From positions 31,108 to 95,107 of the forward strand of contig NW_021638287.1 of NCBI RefSeq assembly GCF_900090045.1: DNA of 64,000 nucleotides, in the 5' to 3' direction. The stretch is from Plasmodium malariae (Eukaryota > Apicomplexa > Aconoidasida > Haemosporida > Plasmodiidae). How positions within the stretch are numbered: position 1 is the stretch's first letter; every line of letters starts with the position of its first letter. Shown piece after piece: positions 1-11,711 of the stretch. The notes beneath the pieces were generated by a model that saw only the letters and a list, made by a program, of their open reading frames with translations, ran no database searches and had not been told where the DNA came from. A program made the position numbers and the translations under genes.

Positions 1-800
1 GAGAAAATTTCAAACAATTTTTTATTATGTACTGTAATTAATTATAAGAAATATGCTTATCCTAAAATGTGATAAAAAATCTTTGAGTAAGACAATTATT
101 AGAAAATCGAGTAATCATATATTGTATACATTAATATATCTGTTTCACACAGTTGCGTAATAGAATAATTATAAATGAACTTAAATAATAAGAATAATAT
201 TATTAAAATATTTAAGCATATAATTTATACAATTTCCGTTTTAAATTTATAAAATAATTAGCATTTATGTATATTTTTTGATATTATTCTTTAATTTTTT
301 TTTTGTGGTTCCTTTTTTTTATTAAATAATTGTATTTACTTTTTTGCATTTTTATATATAATAATATAAAAAAACTCTGAGAAAATTCAATGAAAGTTAT
401 GATTATATTTAATTTTTATAAATTACTTTAATGCAAAATTATTCATAACCATATCCTGATCAAATTTTTATTAACAAAAATTATACTGATACTACGAAAA
501 AAAAATTTTTTTTTATGTATCATTCGTAATTATTATGGCAAATTTAATACAAATAAAATTTATAGTAAAATAAATAATATATGAAAATTAGTAATTGAAT
601 TTATATAAACATTTAATATTTGGCTTTATCTGACTTCCTGAAATATTAAATAAATTAAAATATAAATGTAATTATAACTATGGTATAAATAAAAATATAT
701 ATTGAAAGATGTGAAAGTTTTCCTATATGCGTCATATTTTTAAATTTTCTTTATTAATTCTTAACATATTAAAGAATGATTTTTTTTTAAATTAATTACA

Positions 801-837
<37 letters not shown>

Positions 838-3210
838 AAATGAATTCTCTTGTATATATAAATTATAAATTCACCAAAAAAATATTTGATAAGGAACATC
901 TAACCATATTGAAAGATTATAATAATGAAAATTTTATATTATTTTTAAAATACAAATTATTTGTATTAAATAATGATATTATAAAATTAATTTTTTAATT
1001 TCTTTATTTGTAAATATAAAAAAAAAACGACATAAAATTGAAATATTACAAATTTATTTTATATTCTTTTTATTACATATATATCTATGTAAACCGTGCT
1101 CTTTTTAGAGATAATATATATAACAACGTTTTAAGCATGTTTTTAGAGTTTATATGAAAATTTACGTAATTTTTTAATAAATTGAGAAATTATATTATAT
1201 ATTGTGCGCTAAATTAAACAATAAAAAAAAATTTGTATATAATTATAAGCTTATATTTACTGTTGAAAGAATCAAAGAATAAAAGGCTCTTTAGTAAAGC
1301 AAAATAAAAATATAAACATTTAATAAAGTAAAGCTCTTATTAAATAAATGATTATAAATGAATTTTTTTACAGACCTGATAATAAGTTTTAGGATATTTT
1401 TATACTTATTATTGTAATTATGTTAATAATATGATTAGGAATTAATCGTTGATTTTTTTAAAGAACATAATTTATACACATAATAGGCATTCATAAAAAT
1501 ACTTATATTTATGTATAAATAATTTATTATTTTTTGTAACTACTGGTTAAAAACAATAAAAAACCTATTTAAAATTATAATAGCTAAGAGTAATCAGTAT
1601 AATTATTAGACATTTTTAAAAAAATAAATAAAACATAATTATATAAGTTAAGAGAAGTATCATAGAGATACATAACAAAAAAATGTATTTCTAATGATAT
1701 ATTTAAAAATATTAACTTTGAGGATAACTAATTAATTTAATGATTAAATATGAAAATAGTATTTACTTATTCTAATATATATATAAAAAATGAAATTATA
1801 AAATAAAAAACTAATAAAAAGAAAGATATTAGTAATTTCAAAAAATAATGTATTCAGTGCAATACATACGATAGTTAATGTTAATTAAATTTTCATTTAT
1901 TCGTAGTACGATGTCAAACATAAAGATCTATGTAATAAAAATATTAATAATCCAATAAATTTAATCATGTCAATAAATTATAACAAATTTTTCATAATGA
2001 AATGATGTAATAAATGAAATATATTTTTTAATACTAATATGTTTAAGGAATTTGTTTGTTTTAAGGCTTCTTTAGAGAAATATGAACTATGCAAAAATAA
2101 TTTTATTCGCATTTTTTGTTAAATACATTTATATCAATATATTTAAATTTTACGTAATAATGAAAAGTTTAGAGTAATCTAAATAAATATATTCTTAAAT
2201 AATATATTATCTGTAACCGCATATTGTTTTCTTTAATTGATAAACACAATTATAATAACATAATTTCTATTATTTATTGAAACTTTATAAAAATATTAAT
2301 GATTAATCTTGAGTAAAAGTAATAATATGATTATATATATATTAATATTTTTAGTTAAACATTTATGAAAATAAAATTATAAATTAAACTTTACTAATTA
2401 TAAAAACATTATATTCCTATATCCTCATTTAGAGATATTCAAGATAAAGAGTATATATTAAAGATATGATTCTTTACTTACTGAGTTAAACATACATTAG
2501 ATATATTTATATTTATTTTTAATACTAATATGCTGAAATTTTTGCTATTATGTATTCTAACATTATTTAAATATATAAATATATCTCAAAATATAATATG
2601 AATTTGCATATAATCCGTTTTTATCTAATTTTAAAATTTACATTTATAATATAAGAATTTAAACTAAAGGAATGATTTATTATGAAAATGCAACTATTTA
2701 AATGTGAGCATAGTCTATGTATATGTTAGATAAGAATTTCTTACATTAAAAATGAAAAAGAAAAATTAATCAGTAATATATTTTTAAGAATGTTAAATGA
2801 TAAAATCGAATTCGTTCATACAGGAAATATCTTATGTATATGTACATTTGAAGAAACGTTAAATTTATGATATGTAATTGTAATTTGTCTTATTTGAATA
2901 TGTAAAAATTTTAAAATATTATTATTCCTTTTTTATTATTATATAATATTATCTATTGTGCTGCTTATGTTACATGTTTAAATGTGTTATTAACCAAAGA
3001 AAAATTATAATAATATAATTTATACTTTATAAAAATTTAAAAACAACTCCTAGTAAATAAAAGGTTTTAACATTTTACAGTTGTTTATAAAGTTTACGAA
3101 AATTATGCATATATTATGTAATTTTATATACATTACATAAATAAATATACTTTTAATATATTTTTTATTTTTCTATTTTGACTGTTCAATGACTGAAGAC
3201 ACATTTTAAA
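1..3210. other. Intergenic, start of left duplicated block
   Basis: No supportable gene was found. The stretch is A/T-rich with many stops in all frames. From about 1,080 onward it aligns collinearly with about 46,990-49,131 (for example the AAGCTTATATTTACT stretch near 1,248 and near 47,168), so it is the upstream flank of the first pir and part of the large duplication. The first kilobase has no obvious partner in the window. Confidence 0.7.
804..834. repeat. AT dinucleotide microsatellite
   Basis: About 15 perfect AT units. It lies just upstream of the point where similarity to the second block becomes recognisable. Confidence 0.9.
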
Positions 3211-4440
3211 ATGGCCACTATATTGCAGGTACACAACTTATTAATGCGTGATATATACGTATTCAGTGGAATATTCATTTTCTTATGAACTATATTAATA
3301 AAATTATTCTAAGAAATATGATTTTTCTAATTACATTTTTTTTTATCTTTTTTATTATCTCTAAGGGAGATTTTATGGAATCATTACCATCGAAAGTTTA
3401 TTATAGAAAAATGTTTGAGTCAATAACAGATTATTGCGTCGAGTCTGATAATAGTAAATTTACACAAGCAAGATCCAAATTTAATGAATATGAGAAAATT
3501 AACAGTATTGTAAAGAGGCTTGTGAATCCTTTATGTCACGTATCTTTTACTAATGCAGGAGAGAACTGTGATAAACAATGTCATAAGTTATACTATTGGT
3601 TAGGAAATGAGTTATTTAATAAATTAGAGGAAGATTCATTTTCAAAAGTTATTGGAATACTTGAGGAAGTTTCGAATGCTCTTCATGAGCGTGATAAATG
3701 CAAATGTAATTTTTTTAAAGATGTTAAAAAGGAGAAGTTTGAAAAAATGAAGATTGTGAGAGATTATTGTGAAGATTATGAAAACATTAAGAGCACTCTA
3801 AAAGCTCATAATTATACTTGCGATAAGAATGTTAGTGATTATCTTCATAAAGCTACTAATGCATATGAAGAAATGTATAAATGTACACAAGGAAATGCTG
3901 AATTATATTATAAAGAACTTAAAAAGCATGTTCCTAGTTGTTTTGAAAAAAAGTTATCTCATTTGAAGTGTGAAATAAAGCAAGTGTCCGCAGAAAACCT
4001 AGGTACTAGTTTTTATAACACTAATATTTTGGACCAAGAATATGTAATTAATGTATCTGCCTTTACTTCATCTCAAATTTTTCTGTTCTTTGTTCTACCC
4101 TTTGTCGGCATTTTCTTCATTGGCTTCCTACTATATAAAGTAATTATTAATATTATTTATAAAATTAAATATCTTAATTTACTTCCATTTATATTTGTTT
4201 AATAGATAAACAAATAAAAAGTAACGGTAAAATAATTATTATATAATCATCTTATATATATCTTTTGAATAATAGTTTACTCCAATTGTATCATGGATAC
4301 ATACTAAAGTATTAAAGAAAAAATCAATTAGACGTAATTTGGATGAAATGGATATACTAGAATTAACAGAATACACGAACGAACGAAGAAGATCAAATTT
4401 AGGTAGAAAAAAACTAAATGTAGCATATCATGCCGCATGA
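3211..4440 (+). CDS. pir: PIR family variant surface protein (short form)
   Basis: Three-exon pir gene of 318 aa. Exon 1 (3211-3228) encodes six residues, MATILQ. Intron 1 is 3229-3365. Exon 2 (3366-4139) starts GDFMESLPSK and holds the Cys-rich domain with the hallmark C-x3-C-x3-LYYWL, then a membrane span at about residues 243-262. Intron 2 is 4140-4275. Exon 3 (4276-4440) encodes a basic 54-residue tail beginning FTPIVSW, the usual position and form of the pir tail. All junctions are GT/AG and phase 0, and the same structure recurs at 49132-50372. If intron 2 is not spliced the frame runs to 4202. PIR proteins are known as variant, membrane-associated proteins of infected cells; the exact role here is unknown. 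There is no classical N-terminal signal peptide. Confidence 0.9.
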
Positions 4441-7400
4441 GTAATCTTTTACGAAAAGTATATATTAAGTTTATATTAAGAATAATAATTTTAACAAGAA
4501 TATTTGTCCATATATTGTTCTATTAGAAAAGAAAGAAAAAAAAAAGAAAAAAAATACATAAATTAGAACGTCTATATCAGTAGACAGAAAATTATGATAT
4601 AGCAACTGATATTATAATTTAATGTAAATAAGAATACATTATTGATATATTATCATTGTAAAAAAAGTTAATAAGTAAAATATATAGAGAATTAAAATTA
4701 ATAGAAAAAAAGGAGTGTTAAATTGGAAATTTCCATGTTTTTCGTTCTTTTAATTTATGTATCATTAGTCAAAATGCAATTAAAAATGAATTAAAATATT
4801 TGAATTTTTGGAGTTTATTAAAATTAAATATTTTTTACATATAGTAGTATAGTGAAAATTCACAACTTAAAGTAGCAAAATCCATAAAAGGAATAATTAA
4901 TTTTTTGTAAAAGTACATCGTAAATAATTATTATTATGACAAGAGGAATGTGCACCGTATAATACAGGTCATATATAATGTACCTGTACTACAATAAATA
5001 ATATACAATAAAATAAATGATTATATATATTATAAATTCGGAAATATATAATCTAATTTTGGAAATAGCATATTCTGTTAAATTAAATGAAATAACTTTT
5101 TATATGAATATGCAAATATCAGTTTTTCATTAGCTCTTAATATACATAACATAAATTTACATAGTAAAAATAATAAATATAATTTGTGTAATTTTTATTA
5201 TGAATAATTCTATAAATAAAAGCTACATCTACATAATATTCTTTATATTTTTACATTAAAGTAAAATGTTATACAAAAATAAAAAAAGTCATGATAATAA
5301 TAACAATTTTATAAGACATCACAGAGAAAAGAGATTTCAGCATTTTCATTTATAAAAATGGTATTCCTAAACATAACATTATAGAAGTATATACTGAATG
5401 CAATTATCTGTAATTAATGAAGTTTTTTTTTTTTTTTATTATATATAAAATGATGATAAACAAAAAGTTATATTAAATAAAAATGATTAAAAATATTGTT
5501 TAGTTCTTGTAATTTTATATTATATAGATACTGTTTCTTAAAAATATATTATATATAGTCAAAATATGAATATATAAGGAAACATATTTGGTCAATATAT
5601 ATATAATGTATTATTAAATTTATTGAAGTAAAATTAAAAGAAAAAGCATAATATTATAGAGTATAATATATATCAGCGCTATTATAAAAGAATGGAATAA
5701 TTTAATCAAATCAATGATCCCATTAAACTATCTATGGATGAGAGAAAAAAAAAAGTATTACAATTATTTTACAATAAAATTTAAAATTGTTGAACTTTGA
5801 AATATATACCCTCATAGAAAATATATACTGTAAAATTAGGATATTAGTAATGTGTAAGGGTCAAAAAATGAAAAAAGCATATTATACAAAATTCGAATTA
5901 TATATATAAATAAAATAAATTAAGCTTTATATAAATTATGTAATAAAAATAGTATGAAAAGGTAACCAAAGAAATAAAAATATAAAAATAACTAAAAAAT
6001 GTTCATTATATATACACCTTAGATCTACAATTTCTTTTTTTTTTTTATGATTTAGTTTTTACAAAAGTAATTTTCCTAGGAAAACTGTTATAAATTATCA
6101 TTATATTATTAAAATAATACATTTAATATATAATATTTTTATAACTATCTACTACGCTAAATGAATCAAAGAATAAGGTATAAAAACTTACAAGTATAAA
6201 TATTTCTGTTCTCAAAGTTATATTTTATAAAACAACAAATTTATTTTATTTATATTATTTGCACAAGAGTTACTATTTAACATATTATTTTGGGAGTATT
6301 CATGTATAAATCATGAATACTTTATTTCAATGTCGTTAATATTTAAAAGAAAAATATTCATACATAAAAACATTTCCTGAGTTTTAGTAAATTTTTTGTA
6401 TATAAAATTTTGTATTTTTAAACTGTATTATTTTATATTGTAAATTCTTTCATATAAAATTATGCATTTATTAATGCTATAAACATCAGTATATCTTCAT
6501 TCAAATATTAAGTTTTATTTGGAGTAAATGACTTAATTATATAAAAATAATAAATGTCTTTAAATTTATATACGATGTTTTTACGTGATATTTATTTTTC
6601 TTATAAGTGGTATTCTTAAACTCAAATAAACATAAAGGATTAAGTCAAATATTTTTTTTGGTAATTGTGCGATTTGCATATATAAAAATGCATACCTTGG
6701 AATATAAAACAGCTTAAATATTTAATTTGTTTTTGCAAACATATAGTTCGAGCTGGAATAATTAAGGTATATATATAGATAAATGAAAGTAAAAAGGTTC
6801 ACTGCATTACAAAAAAACATTTTAATATATATCTTAGCACATTTTCATTTTTGTGTTACTATTAAATGTTAAAATACTTTAAGTAATTATATTCTTTTTA
6901 GTAAAATCTATACTTGTGTGTATAAAATAATTTTAGTTTATGTTTCAAAATATTGGTAAGAAATTTCAAATATATTAGTATAAACATAATATTTAGCTAT
7001 AATATATATAAGAGATCATTAATTTTGACTAATAAAGTATATAACAAATAAATTAAATGATTCATGCATTAATGATAATATAAGTGAAGTTAATAAATTA
7101 TTGATTTAGTTTAGTTTTACAAAAATTATTAGAATTTCTATGAAAAATTAAATTGAAAACCAAAAATATATAATTAATTTGATATTTTTAACATGTATTA
7201 TACCAAAAAAAAAAAAGCATGTGTTATGATTAGTAAAACAAGGAAATGTTCGCAAAAAACATATATTTTTAATTTTTTAACACTTTTGTTTCATTGCTGT
7301 AAATACTAATTTTTTTATCAATAATAACTACATTTACCGAAATATAATATTTATAAAATTATAATAATTCCTAGGGAAACTTAAAAATAGTAATTATTCA

Positions 7401-7795
7401 AGAAACACCTAGAACAATAGCATATACCTATATTTTATACATTGTACATTCTATATAAATTTAATATTTTTTAATAATTAAAAATAATGAGAAAAAAATT
7501 GTTTAATCACTCTATTACGTAATTAAAGTATACGTTGTGAATATATATGAATGAATTGAAATCCTGTAATTTTACTTATCGTTAATTTTTATAAATAATA
7601 TCAATAATGTAGTTTTAAAGAATCTTTTTTTAGGTATTTTTTTTTTTTAATAAGTAGCAAAATTTTCTATACATTTTAATTTTTTAAGAAAAAATATTAA
7701 TAAAAATAAAAGAGGTATATTTTTATTGTTAAAAGTGCCTAAAGTGATGTTCATTTTTTCTTTATTATATATATTACAATATTAGAGTCTATAAC
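4441..7795. other. Intergenic between short pir and fam gene
   Basis: No gene visible. This is A/T-rich DNA, strikingly conserved with 50,373-53,682. The last ~370 bases hold the two upstream boxes shared by the fam genes. Confidence 0.7.
7423..7562 (+). promoter_or_regulatory. Shared upstream boxes of fam gene
   Basis: A proximal box at 7538-7562 resembles GAATATTTATGAATGAATTA and ends about 235 bases before the start codon. A distal TATATTYTATAY-like box lies at 7423-7456. Similar boxes sit at similar distances before the other fam genes. A promoter or 5' UTR role is inferred only. Confidence 0.4.
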
Positions 7796-8765
7796 ATGAA
7801 ACAAAGTATTGAGTTCGCATGTTTTATCAAAATTTTTATGTTTATCATTTTAATTTGGACATGTCATTTTTACAGTAACATGGTACCATAAACGTTTTTT
7901 GAGGGAATTTGTTTTATTCATATTTACATTGTTTATTTTTATAAATTATTTTTTTTGAATGGGAATATTTATCCACTTATATATGAAATATTAACAATTT
8001 TTTTTTTAGAGTAGGTTTAACAAAATTTTGGATGAAAAGCATGGCTCTGATAAAAAACTATATAAACGAATTTATCGATTATTAGGAAAATGTGAAAAGA
8101 CTATTTTTGCAAATGTTGGAGATTTAGAATTAAATATACCATATAATACAAAAAGGAAGAATGAAGAAATATTTACAGTTGATAATGAAAAATTTCAGAA
8201 GGAAAAAAAAGAAAAATTAGATAGAAGCTTATTATATAAGGAAAAATTGATTAAGCAACTTATGAAAAATAAATGTACCATGCTACATAAATCATATAAT
8301 CATTATGAAAAAAAAATAATGAATGGACTTGATGATAAAGCTTTTTTTAAAAAAATGATTTTAATTAATAATAAGAATTACAAAAAATTAAAACGCAAAA
8401 AATTCGGACTACGCCTTTGTTTACTTTTCATTTTGTTCGTGGTGGTATTAGTGATACCTATAGTAGATTTATCATTTGGAAAATTTCAAGAAGCGGGTAA
8501 TTTACTTGGAAAATTATGTGGCTTATCAGGACAAGATAGCCTTCAGCCTGTAGAGAGTGAGGTTACTAGAGGTTTTTGGGCTAATTTGTTTTTCTCTATA
8601 TGCAATAATAATAAAATTATAGGATATAAAATATTTGGTGTTCTAATATATTGTTTACCTATCATAATATTGGGTATAATAATTATAAAAGGAATATATT
8701 ATTATTATAAAAATGTTATAAAACACAAAAAAATTAAGTACGTGGAAGCTTTCAATGAATGGTAA
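7796..8765 (+). CDS. fam-l/fam-m-type exported protein, two TM spans
   Basis: Two-exon gene, 280 aa. Exon 1 (7796-7882) encodes 29 residues, a hydrophobic signal/anchor with the family's W-T-C-H-F motif. The intron is 7883-8009. Exon 2 (8010-8765) carries a lysine-rich region with YRLLGK (a relaxed RxL, not a canonical PEXEL), charged helical stretches, and membrane spans at about residues 164-182 and 239-258 separated by a ~55-residue loop. It ends in a basic tail. The family is known from P. malariae subtelomeres as exported proteins with an RH5-like predicted fold, often arranged as same-strand pairs; here its partner is the broken gene at 10758. I cannot firmly assign it to fam-l or fam-m. 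Its paralogue at 53683 is almost identical up to about residue 115, then diverges, mostly in the loop. Confidence 0.85.
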
Positions 8766-10757
8766 GTGGTATATTTATTTCTTTAAAGAAGCCTTTAGTG
8801 TTATATATTATCTGTAGTATCTTTAATGAAATATTAAATATATGAATAATTGCTTAGATTTTATATGTAAATTTGCATGTACGTAGCTATATTTATACGT
8901 AAATGTAAACAAAATATGTTTTTATTTTTTTTTGTAAATTTGAATATTTGAAAGTTTTTTAATCTGTAATTTAATATACTCCAAGAATTGAATTAAATAT
9001 TATGTTTTTGACATATATATTTCTGTATTTACGTAAATTTCACTGAAATATATATATTTGTATAGTAAAATTAATATGTAACTTTATAATTAATGTCATT
9101 TTATTGAATTCATTTAATGATGTACATTTTAACTATTAATATTGTTGCTTTATATTTTTAATCATTTACTAGTATAAAATTATTATTTTTTCAGATTTAC
9201 AATAGAACGAATTGTTATTTTAAAATTAGCAATTAACGTGCCTCGTTTTTTATATAATGAAAGGAAGAGATAATATTTATTTTATTAAAATTTTTTTTTT
9301 TTTTTTGAACTTTAAAATAGTATTTTAAATTTATTTTTTATTATTTGTTCTAAATTTCATATTAATTTCTTAATATATTTGCTGGAAAAATAATATTTTT
9401 TTAAGGAAAAAATAAAATTTAGTATTTTTACAGTAATTTCTTTCGAATATAATTATTTTATAATTGTTATTATCTGGTTTACATCACATATGCTGTAGAA
9501 ATAATTGAACAGAAATTTTTTTTCGCTATAAGTATTATTAACTGGAGGAATATTTATTTGTATTCATTGTTTAATATGTGTTTGCGAATTTATTTTTATG
9601 AACATATATATCGGTTAAACATCAAACAAAAATTAATATATTGACTTTAAAATTGTAAGTACAAAAGTTATTACATAATATATTTTGGTAAAGGTTATTG
9701 TTACATTTTCCTATTTCTAATTTGCATATAATAACATATGTATTAATATCATAAGTAAATTTATATTATTTTGAATTTTATAAATAGGATAATTGTATGA
9801 AATATTCATGCACTTATTTTCCTTTTTCCTTTTTTTTTATTTTTCTAATATATGCATATTTTTTAAAATATGGTTATGTGTATAAAAAATAAAAACAAAA
9901 ATATAAGGGGGATTAATTTAAAAAATCCAAATAAAGAAATAATGGTACTAATTAAGTTTAATTAAGAGTTATACTTTTTAAATATATAACACAAAAATAG
10001 AAAATAAGCCTTTATTTACTTTTAAAAAATATATATGTTAGATATATTGAATAATACATTATAAATTCATTTTTTTAAATATAGTGAAAAGCTTAATTTA
10101 AAGTTCCTGCTTATAAGAAAACTAAAAAATGTGTTATATTTCACAAAACAAAAAATTTGCACAAGTTATTTGCTACTTTAATAATTATTGTATAGTTATC
10201 ATTATTAATATATTATAGAATAAATAACTTGTTTTTTCAAAGTGTAATATCTAATAAATTAGAACTAATAATAGGAAAACATCATTAAAATTAAAAATTA
10301 CTATCTTAATATATAAAATGTTGTAATAGATCTATATTCTATACATTTTACGCTATAAATTAAATGAGTATTCATAAATATTTATATATCTTAAATTTTT
10401 TTTTTATATTGAAATGTTTCCATAAAAAAAACTTGTAATTACTGAACCATGTTTAATAATTAACTTATACATTTTGAATATTTATGAATGAATTAAAATC
10501 ATAGTATTTTATTTAAAGTTATTTTTTTATTTATAACATAAATGTTAAAAAATTATAATATATTTTTAAAAGTATTATATTATGGTTTGCATTGTAAAAT
10601 GCATTTTAGGTATATATATATATATTGTTATCTTTCTATGAAGTAATAATAAAAAAAAATTGAAAAAATACATGTAGTACTATATTTCATTGAATATATA
10701 ACACTTATTATAAATATAATTCTTTTTAAATATATTACAACTTTGGAAAACTTTATG
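8766..10757. other. Intergenic between the two left fam genes
   Basis: No gene seen. It aligns with 54,641-56,637 at a visibly lower similarity than the tract upstream, and includes long T runs near 9,291-9,306. Confidence 0.65.
10330..10500 (+). promoter_or_regulatory. Shared upstream boxes of fam pseudogene
   Basis: The distal box at 10330-10350 reads like TATATTCTATACATTTT. The proximal box at 10475-10500 contains GAATATTTATGAATGAATTA, ending about 258 bases before the ATG. Both match the boxes before the copy at 56638. Confidence 0.45.
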
Positions 10758-11711
10758 ATGGAACAAAAAATTGTGTTGTTATTTATCAAAATTTTAACGT
10801 TTATACTTTTAACTTGGATATGTCACTTTTGCAGTGGAATGGTATGGTAGTATTATTCAAAGAAATCTCTATTATTTATATTGTAATTAATTTTTTTTAT
10901 TTTTGATTTTTTTTAGGATGAGAATATTTTTTTATTTAAATAAGAAATATTTACGTTTTTTTTTTTTTAGGACATTTTAAAGGAGAGTTTGAGTGAAAAA
11001 TACAATTTTAGCAGACATTTAAGCACTAGTAATTATCGATTATTAGCAAAATATAAGCAGAAAAAGGATTCAAGTATTGCAAATTTTAAAGAAGATATTC
11101 CACATAAAGAATTGAAAGAAAAAAAATATATATCTAATAATAAAAAAGAAACAGAAAGAAAACACAAACAATCTTGTAAAAGTTCATTGTATATTGAGGA
11201 ATACGGCAAAAATATTGGAAAAAATAAATGTGGTTTAACTAAAACAAAAAAGTATTTCGATTTTGAGAAAAAAATATTTAAAGAACTTGATTATGAAGAT
11301 TATGCTAAAAATATCAGGAATATTGACTATAAGGTATATAAAAAGCTAGCACGTAAAAAACGAAGAATACGAATTGCTTTGCTTTAGCTTTTTATCTTGA
11401 TATTGATACTACCCATATTAGATCTTTCATTAGAGAAATTAGTAGGTGGTGGTTTATTAGGTTTATTACACTTGTTATACCCATCTCCATCTGAAGCTCA
11501 GATTGCTCCTGGTGTAGATGGGCTTTTGGATACACTGTTAAGCAAAGAAGGATGGGGTAATTTACAAAAAATATTTGCATCAACTACATTCATTTATGGT
11601 GTACCTTTCCTTATATTTGCTGTTATATTTGTGTTAGTGATGATATATTACTACAAAAAAGTTATAAAATATGAAAATATTAAGTTCAGAAAAAGATCGA
11701 ATAAAAAGTAA
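10758..11711 (+). pseudogene. fam-l-type exported protein with in-frame TAG
   Basis: Exon 1 (10758-10841; an in-frame ATG also lies at 10755) encodes a 28-residue hydrophobic signal with the W-I-C-H-F motif. The intron is 10842-10970. Exon 2 (10971-11711) reads through NYRLLAKYK and the FEKKIFKELDY family motif, then meets TAG at 11385-11387 at the start of the first membrane span. The same frame stays open afterwards to 11711, giving the rest of span 1, a loop, span 2 and the basic tail. The paralogue at 56638 has a leucine codon at this site, so one substitution explains the stop. The truncated product would be about 166 aa and lack both inner spans. Sequencing error or readthrough cannot be excluded. 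It pairs with the gene at 7796. Confidence 0.8.

Larger units (their letters stand above)
4081..8275 (+). repeat. Near-identical tract of the duplication, left copy
   Basis: From the membrane-span codons of the short pir to about the middle of the next gene's exon 2, this sequence is almost the same as 50,013-54,162, with only scattered substitutions and homopolymer indels, including 3.3 kb of non-coding DNA. Upstream (1.1-3.9 kb) and downstream (beyond about 8.4 kb) the two copies differ much more. Edges are approximate. Confidence 0.75.

Noticed and set aside
804..834. AT microsatellite as an origin or centromere signal
   Set aside because: Such AT runs are common across this A/T-rich sequence and no larger centromere-like A/T core stands out from the background.
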